Shown: positions 52,428-57,398 of the stretch, one piece after another | Numbering within the stretch: the first letter of the stretch is position 1 | How the letters are laid out: every line of letters starts with the position of its first letter | Source of the DNA: Burkholderiaceae bacterium | Lineage (GTDB): Bacteria; Pseudomonadota; Gammaproteobacteria; Burkholderiales; WYBJ01 | NCBI GenBank assembly: GCA_011525945.1 | Contig: WYBJ01000145.1 | Coordinates: 1-57,398 of the forward strand | Reading direction: 5' to 3' | DNA length: 57,398 nt | Notes under the pieces: model-generated | What the model saw: only the letters and a program-made list of their open reading frames with translations | The model's database searches: none | Told to the model about the DNA's origin: nothing | Made by a program: the position numbers and the translations under genes

Positions 52428-53843
52428 CTAGTGCACGGGCCAGCGTAGTTTCGACATTTTCTTCATGTCCAGCCGGCCGGCGATGCGCGCTGCTGCGGCA
52501 CGTACTTCGCGCAGCAGCGCCGCCTCGTCGACCAGCAGCATGCGTTTGTTGCGCACCACCTGCGTGCCGCCGACGAACACGTCGCGCACCGTGTTGCCGG
52601 TTGCGCTGTAGACCAGGTTGGACACTGGATTGTAGAGCGGTTGCCATTCGGGCGCGGTCGCGTCGAACAGCACGAAGTCGGCCGCCTTGCCCACCTCGAT
52701 GGCGCCGATCGAGTCGGCAAGTCCTGCGCCGCGTGCGCCGTTGGTCGTCGCCATCTCCAGCGCCTGCTCCGGCGGCATCAGACGCGGGTTCATGCGGATT
52801 TCCTTGTAGCCGCAGGCGCAGTTTCGCATCTCCTGCACCAAGTCGACGGTCCCGGACGAGGCGTGGTCGGTGCCGAGGCTCACGGTAACGCCCAGCGCTG
52901 CGAGTTCGGGGTGCATGCCGATGGCGAGATTGCCGTAGCCGTTGTGCAGCGACGAGGATGGGCAGCACACGAGCGTGGGCTTGCGCCGCGCGAGCAGCGC
53001 GATCTCGTACGGCTCGAACCAGCCCGAGTGCAAGAGCAGCATGCGTTGATCGAGCACGCCGAGAGATTCCAGCCGCTCGATCTCGGGTTTGCCGAACTGC
53101 GCGATGCTCGCATCGCGCGTGAAGTACGAGTAGCAGGCGTGCGTCTGCAACACCGCGTCGTGCTTCTCGGCGATCGCCTTGAGCGCGAGGATGAGCTCGT
53201 CGGAGCTGTTGTTCATGCCCCGAAATGAAGCGCTGACGCTAAGCCGCCCGGCATACTTGCCGGGATAGGTCGCGAACAACCGCTCGGTCTTCTCGACGCA
53301 CTGTTCGCGCGTCTCGATCATGCGCGCCGGCATGAGACCCGTCACCGACTTGTTGCGATCGAAGCAGCTCACCGCCAGCACCATGCGCATGCCGGCTGTC
53401 ATCACGGCGCGCACGGTGGCATCGGGGTGGTAATTGCCCGGCTCGATGAAGCAGGTGACGCCGTGACGCAGTTGTTCGACCGCCGCGAGTGTCGCCGCGA
53501 CGTAGACCTCCTCGGCGCCGGTCGCCACCTCGTACGGATACATGTGCTCGAACAGGAACGACTGCGCGTTCGCTTCGTCGGCGAGTCCGCGCGCGAGGTG
53601 GAAGGACGAGTGCAGATGGTTGTCGATAAGCCCCGGCGTGACGACGCAGTCGGATGCATCGACATACGCCTCGGCCGACCAGCTGCGTTCGATGTCGGCG
53701 CTCTTGCCGATCGCGGCGAAAATGCCGCCCTTCACGGCGAGCGCCGCGTCGCGCAGGATGCGCCGCTCGCCGTCCACCGTGATCAACCAGTCGATATGGC
53801 GCACTAGCAGGTCGGCGCGCGTGCTCGCGTCCATGAAATCCAA
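52428..53843 (-). CDS. TRZ/ATZ-type amidohydrolase
   Basis: 471 residues of the metal-dependent deaminase/chlorohydrolase group (guanine deaminase, 5-methylthioadenosine deaminase and triazine hydrolases). Ligands: DNHLH (H76, H78), the [10 protein letters not shown] and [10 protein letters not shown] His residues, and the [13 protein letters not shown] Asp. The substrate cannot be assigned; nucleoside or s-triazine-like amines are candidates. Starts at ATG 53843 (53834 possible). It is divergent from the second Bug gene across 230 bases, which hold no gene. Confidence 0.9.
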   Translation of the reverse strand: MDFMDASTRADLLVRHIDWLITVDGERRILRDAALAVKGGIFAAIGKSADIERSWSAEAYVDASDCVVTPGLIDNHLHSSFHLARGLADEANAQSFLFEHMYPYEVATGAEEVYVAATLAAVEQLRHGVTCFIEPGNYHPDATVRAVMTAGMRMVLAVSCFDRNKSVTGLMPARMIETREQCVEKTERLFATYPGKYAGRLSVSASFRGMNNSSDELILALKAIAEKHDAVLQTHACYSYFTRDASIAQFGKPEIERLESLGVLDQRMLLLHSGWFEPYEIALLARRKPTLVCCPSSSLHNGYGNLAIGMHPELAALGVTVSLGTDHASSGTVDLVQEMRNCACGYKEIRMNPRLMPPEQALEMATTNGARGAGLADSIGAIEVGKAADFVLFDATAPEWQPLYNPVSNLVYSATGNTVRDVFVGGTQVVRNKRMLLVDEAALLREVRAAAARIAGRLDMKKMSKLRWPVH

Positions 53844-54073
53844 GCCGTCGGGATGCGTGATTGTCCCACCGCCGCGCGCCTGCGTCCAAGGGCGCGCACG
53901 CGTTCGCTTCGCGCCTTCACGCGCACAGGGTCGGCAAGCTCGTCGTGAGCCGAGGCCGCTCGCTCACCGCGGGCACCAGTGAGGACGGTCCGAACGGCGT
54001 GTCGCGGCGGTGGGCTTTGATCTCGCCCGTGACGCCGGCATAATGCCGCTGCCAGACCGAGAAGGAGAACACG

Positions 54074-55036
54074 ATGTCGACGCGAGCCCGCATCGCTGCC
54101 TTAGCTGCGGCCGGCATGCTCGCCGGTGCCGCGCATGCCCAGAGCTTTCCGGCCAAGACGATTCGCATGATCGTGCCGTTTGCGCCCGGCGGGGCGACCG
54201 ACACCTTCGCGCGCACCACGGCGGCGGAGCTGACGAAAAGCCTCGGCCAGCAGGTGCTGGTGGAAAATCGCCCCGGCGCCGGCACCACGATCGCCGCCGA
54301 TCTGGTAGCGCGGGCGGCGCCGGACGGGTATACGCTTTTCTTCACCGATCTTCAGACGCACACGATCAGCGCTTCGTTGTACCGGAAGCTGCCATACGAT
54401 CCGATTCGCGATTTCGCGCCGGTGGCGCCGATCAATCTCTCGCCGCTGGTGCTGGTCTCGCATCCGTCGGTGCCGGCGCGATCGGTGAAGGCGCTGGTGG
54501 CGCTCGCGAGGAAGAATCCCGGTATGACCGCGGGCCATTCGGGCATCGGCACCGTCACCCACATGACGCTGGAAAAATTTCGCCTGCGCGCCGGCATCCA
54601 GGTCACCCCGGTCGCCTACAAGGGCGGTGCCACGCCGGTCATCGCGCTCCTCGGCGGCGAAATCACCATGCTGATGGGGACCGCGCCGGCAAGCATCCAG
54701 TACATACGCAGCGGCAAACTCATCGCGCTGGGGCTGGCCGCCGAACGTCGCTCGCCTCATGTGCCTGACATCCCCGCCATCGCCGAGACGGTACCCGGCG
54801 TCGAAGGCGCGGTCTTCTCTGGGGTGCTTGCACCGGCCGGTACGCCGGCCGCCGTGGTGAACCTGCTCAATGCCGAGTTCGCCAAGGCTGTCGTGAGTCC
54901 ACGGGCGAAGGAGATCTTCGCCACCAACGTCGCCGAGGCGGTGAAGATGACGCCAGCGCAGTTGGGCGCGCGGATGCAGCGCGACGCGAAACTATGGGCC
55001 GAGGTGGTGAACGCGACCGGCGTGCGGATCGACTGA
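54074..55036 (+). CDS. Tripartite tricarboxylate transporter (Bug-type) binding protein
   Basis: 320-residue periplasmic receptor with signal peptide (RIAALAAAGMLAGAAHAQ) and the Bug motifs FPAKTIRMIVPFAPGGATDT, APDGYTLFFTDLQTHTIS and TPVAYKGGATPVIALLGGEI. GAGAAGGAGA precedes the ATG. No transport membrane partner is present. Divergent from the TRZ/ATZ amidohydrolase, it may import its substrate. It ends one base from the convergent kup. Confidence 0.93.
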   Translation: MSTRARIAALAAAGMLAGAAHAQSFPAKTIRMIVPFAPGGATDTFARTTAAELTKSLGQQVLVENRPGAGTTIAADLVARAAPDGYTLFFTDLQTHTISASLYRKLPYDPIRDFAPVAPINLSPLVLVSHPSVPARSVKALVALARKNPGMTAGHSGIGTVTHMTLEKFRLRAGIQVTPVAYKGGATPVIALLGGEITMLMGTAPASIQYIRSGKLIALGLAAERRSPHVPDIPAIAETVPGVEGAVFSGVLAPAGTPAAVVNLLNAEFAKAVVSPRAKEIFATNVAEAVKMTPAQLGARMQRDAKLWAEVVNATGVRID

Positions 55037-55037
55037 G

Positions 55038-56915
55038 CTAGACGCTGATCTGTGTTCCGATCTCGATCACGCGCGCGGGTGGCAGATGGAAGTATTCGGC
55101 CGCACTGGGGCTGTTGTTCTGCATCCAGCGGAACAGGTCCCGGCGCCAGGTGAACGGTCCTGGCTTTTCTGCGCGCGCGAGCCGCGTCTTGCCCAGGAAG
55201 AAGGTCGTCTCCTCCAGCTCGAAATTCAAGCCGCGTTGCGCCAGCAGCTTCAGGGCTTGCGGGATGTCGGGTTCTTCGCGAAAGCCATAGTGCAGGGCAA
55301 CCGCGTAGCAGTGGCCGCGCTCGATCACGTCGATCTCGACGCGCTCGGCGTCCGGCAACCGCGGCACGTCGTCGGTCACCACGCTCAGGAAAACGAGTCG
55401 ATCGTGCAGCACCTTGTTGTGCTTGAAATTGTGCAGTAGCGCCGTCGGCACGCTATTGCGCTCGGCGGTGAAGAAGATGGCGCTCCCCGGCACGCGTGGC
55501 ACTTCGGCCATGGTCGCCATGAAGCCCTCGGTCGGAACGCGCCGCGCTTCCTCCGAAGCGGTAATCGTATCGGCGGCGAGCTTCCACGTCGTCAGCATCG
55601 TGAACAGAACCCCGGCCACGGCGATCGGGAACCAGCCGCCCGAGACGAACTTGGTCGCATTGCTGGCGAAGAAGACGAGTTCGACGCAACCGATCGCACC
55701 GAGCACGGCGATCAGCAACGGCCCGTAGCCGGGCCGCAGCAGGCACACGACCATGACGACGAGGCTGGTCTCCAGCACCATCGTGGTGGAGACCGCGATA
55801 CCGTACGCCGCGGCGAGCGCGTCGGACTCGCGAAACTCGAGCACCAGTGCGACCACCAGGATGAGCAGCAGCCAGTTCACGCGCGGGATGTAAATCTGCC
55901 CGCGCTGACTCTCCGAGGTGTAGAGCACCGTGACCCGAGGCAGATAACCGAGGCGCGAGGCCTGCTGCGTGACGGAGAATGCGCCCGAGATCGTCGCCTG
56001 CGAGGCGATCACCGTTGCCGCCGTCGCCAGCACGATCACGAGCGGCAGCAACTCGGTCGGCGCGAGCAGGTAGAACGGACTCGATATCGCGGCCCCATCG
56101 CGCAGCACGAGCGCGCCTTGGCCGAAGTAGTTGAGCATCAATGCCGGCAGGACGATGCCGAACCAGGCGAAGCGGATCGGCCGCGGCCCGAAATGGCCCA
56201 TGTCGGCGTACAGCGCCTCGCCGCCGGTGAGCGCGAGGAACACCGCGCCGAGCGCCGCGAACGCAATCGCGGGCTCATCGGCGGCGAAGCGCAAGGCGTG
56301 GCGTGGATCGAGTCCCGCCAGCACTTGCGGCGTCTCGATGATGCTCTGCACGCCGAGCAGCGCGAGCGCACCGAACCATCCCAGCATGATCCAGCCGAAG
56401 AAGCGCCCGACCGTAGCCGTACCGCGCCGCTGCGAGACGAACAACAGCACCAGCACCGCCACGGTGATCGGCACGACCCAATCGTGCAATCCGGGTGCGG
56501 TCAGGGTCAATCCTTCCACCGCCGACAGCACCGAGATCGCCGGGGTGATGATCGCGTCGCCGAAAAAGAGCGAAGCCCCGAGCACCGCGATCGAGGCTGC
56601 CACCCATTGCAGGCGCGGGCGCCCGCGCAGCAGTCGGCCGGCGAACGCGAGCAGCGCCAGGATCCCGCCCTCGCCGCGGTTATCGAAGTTGAGCACGATC
56701 GTGACGTATTTGAGCGACACGATCAGCATGACCGCCCAGAAGATCAGCGACAGTCCCGCGAGCACATTGGCGTCGTTCGAGGGGATGCCCAGCGACGCGG
56801 AGAACAGCACCTTGAAGGCGTACAGCGGACTCGTCCCGATGTCGCCGAAGACGACGCCGAGTGCGGTCAGGGTGAGGATCTTGAGCGAGGGAGGAGCGCC
56901 GGGCGGGGATTGCAT
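55038..56915 (-). CDS. kup: KUP-family potassium uptake protein
   Basis: 625-residue proton-coupled potassium symporter. The N-terminal LTALGVVFGDIGTSPLYAFK is the KUP signature, followed by about 12 membrane segments (to about residue 440) and a cytosolic C-terminal domain of about 170 residues (VPGSAIFFTAERNSVPTALL and the FFLGKTRL motif). AAGGCGAAG is the ribosome site for ATG 56915; an ATG 15 codons upstream is less likely. Stands alone, convergent with the Bug gene. Confidence 0.97.
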   Translation of the reverse strand: MQSPPGAPPSLKILTLTALGVVFGDIGTSPLYAFKVLFSASLGIPSNDANVLAGLSLIFWAVMLIVSLKYVTIVLNFDNRGEGGILALLAFAGRLLRGRPRLQWVAASIAVLGASLFFGDAIITPAISVLSAVEGLTLTAPGLHDWVVPITVAVLVLLFVSQRRGTATVGRFFGWIMLGWFGALALLGVQSIIETPQVLAGLDPRHALRFAADEPAIAFAALGAVFLALTGGEALYADMGHFGPRPIRFAWFGIVLPALMLNYFGQGALVLRDGAAISSPFYLLAPTELLPLVIVLATAATVIASQATISGAFSVTQQASRLGYLPRVTVLYTSESQRGQIYIPRVNWLLLILVVALVLEFRESDALAAAYGIAVSTTMVLETSLVVMVVCLLRPGYGPLLIAVLGAIGCVELVFFASNATKFVSGGWFPIAVAGVLFTMLTTWKLAADTITASEEARRVPTEGFMATMAEVPRVPGSAIFFTAERNSVPTALLHNFKHNKVLHDRLVFLSVVTDDVPRLPDAERVEIDVIERGHCYAVALHYGFREEPDIPQALKLLAQRGLNFELEETTFFLGKTRLARAEKPGPFTWRRDLFRWMQNNSPSAAEYFHLPPARVIEIGTQISV

Positions 56916-57204
56916 TGCGGCTTCGCCTTTTTTTGCCGCGTGACGATACCGCCCCGGCACGGCTATCGCAACCGTTCTTGCGCACGTTGCTCGCGCGTTC
57001 GAACGCGTGCGCCTCGGCCCGACGCCCTACGCGGTATCCGTACGTCGCAAGGGCTGCAGGCGCGTTGCACGCCGCGCGTCGCTGCGGTCGGATCTGCCCT
57101 CGTGTGTGCTGCTCGCGGTCAGACGCGCGGGCCAGCACAACGATGCAGCGTGAAAGATCTTATTGAGAATCCCGAAACAGATCGACAAACCGCTTTCCGC
57201 TCGG
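56916..57204. other. Upstream region of kup, no gene seen
   Basis: This GC-rich stretch holds no reading frame with a plausible start and protein-like composition, and no RNA gene. It should include the kup promoter, but no convincing -10/-35 pair stands out. The repeats begin after it. Confidence 0.5.
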
Positions 57205-57276
57205 CGCTCCCTACTCCCTTCGGGAGAGACGCCCCGACGCGCGCATCCCGAATCGCGCGCGGGAACCCGGCGTCTC
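57205..57276. repeat. Imperfect palindromic repeat unit
   Basis: Contains a perfect short hairpin at 57214-57226 (CTCCC / GGGAG, TTC loop) and an outer inverted pair GAGACGCC (57226-57233) with GGCGTCTC (57269-57276). This resembles dispersed palindromes common between genes of GC-rich proteobacteria. Confidence 0.6.
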
Positions 57277-57375
57277 TTCCCTCACCGCCGGCCCCTTTCC
57301 AGGAACCTGCCCGCCGCGCGGGCACACAACGCTCCCCTCTCCCACCGGGAGAGGGGTTGGGGGTGAGGGAAGAGG
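57271..57375 (-). repeat. Palindrome-rich intergenic repeat, right-end copy
   Basis: Inverted copy of 1-80: 57271-57348 matches it almost base for base on the opposite strand. Inside are two perfect hairpins, 57309-57323 (GCCCGC / GCGGGC) and 57334-57356 (CCCCTCTCCC / GGGAGAGGGG, 3-base loop). A further GGGTGAGGGAAGAG segment follows in forward orientation at 57361-57374. Confidence 0.75.
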
Positions 57376-57398
57376 CGCCACGCGAGGTTCCAGGGCGC

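Overview
The window looks like a chromosomal contig from a high-GC (roughly two thirds G+C by eye) betaproteobacterium, probably Burkholderiales-like. The evidence is gene order (dacA-dat-ybeD-lipB-lipA; gpmI-envC-ctpA-moeB; rhodanese-grxC-secB-gpsA-trmL), two orphan tripartite-tricarboxylate (Bug-type) binding proteins, and TACAAT-G-type -10 boxes. Both ends carry inverted, nearly identical copies of a palindrome-rich repeat, so the window may be an assembly contig broken at repeats. I saw no rRNA, tRNA, CRISPR, insertion sequence or prophage.

Layout. 0.2-24 kb is mostly conserved housekeeping: polA, a DUF4197 protein, a TlpA-like thioredoxin, the lipoate/cell-wall operon dacA-dat-ybeD-lipB-lipA, argB, slmA, moeB, the gpmI-envC-ctpA operon, then rhodanese-grxC-secB-SH3-gpsA, a GST, trmL, a fused antitoxin-toxin gene, a uracil-DNA glycosylase, an HDOD protein and guaC. 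24-43 kb is accessory metabolism: D-2-hydroxyacid and beta-hydroxyacid dehydrogenases, two short-chain dehydrogenases with damaged catalytic motifs, two thiamine-diphosphate enzymes (one overlapping a CnbZ-like deaminase relative), an S51 peptidase, a VapBC pair with a palindromic operator, an MFS carrier, a glutathionyl-hydroquinone reductase and WrbA. 43.7-50.5 kb is a minus-strand group, probably an operon: cupin, acetamidase/formamidase, Bug binding protein, MmgE/PrpD, an exported methyltransferase, and a long UGSC-type protein. 50.8-57 kb holds an MBL hydrolase, pdxH, a TRZ/ATZ amidohydrolase, a second Bug protein and kup.

Main discovery. The stop separating two in-frame reading frames at 45151-45153 is a TGA inside the motif U-G-S-C. 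Coding continues in the same frame for about 470 codons, and a compact stem-loop with a G among the first two loop bases lies 24 nt downstream, as expected of a bacterial SECIS. I read this as one 571-residue selenoprotein, with a UGSC redox domain fused to a large C-terminal domain, encoded next to a secreted SAM methyltransferase and a small-molecule uptake/hydrolysis set. An ordinary annotation would break it into two false genes.

Other notable points: PolA has lost all four acidic residues of the proofreading exonuclease; the antitoxin and ParE-like toxin form one reading frame; gpsA is preceded by a five-codon duplicate of its own start that links it to the upstream gene; TrmL carries an insertion of about 45 residues; and two SDR enzymes lack the catalytic Tyr.
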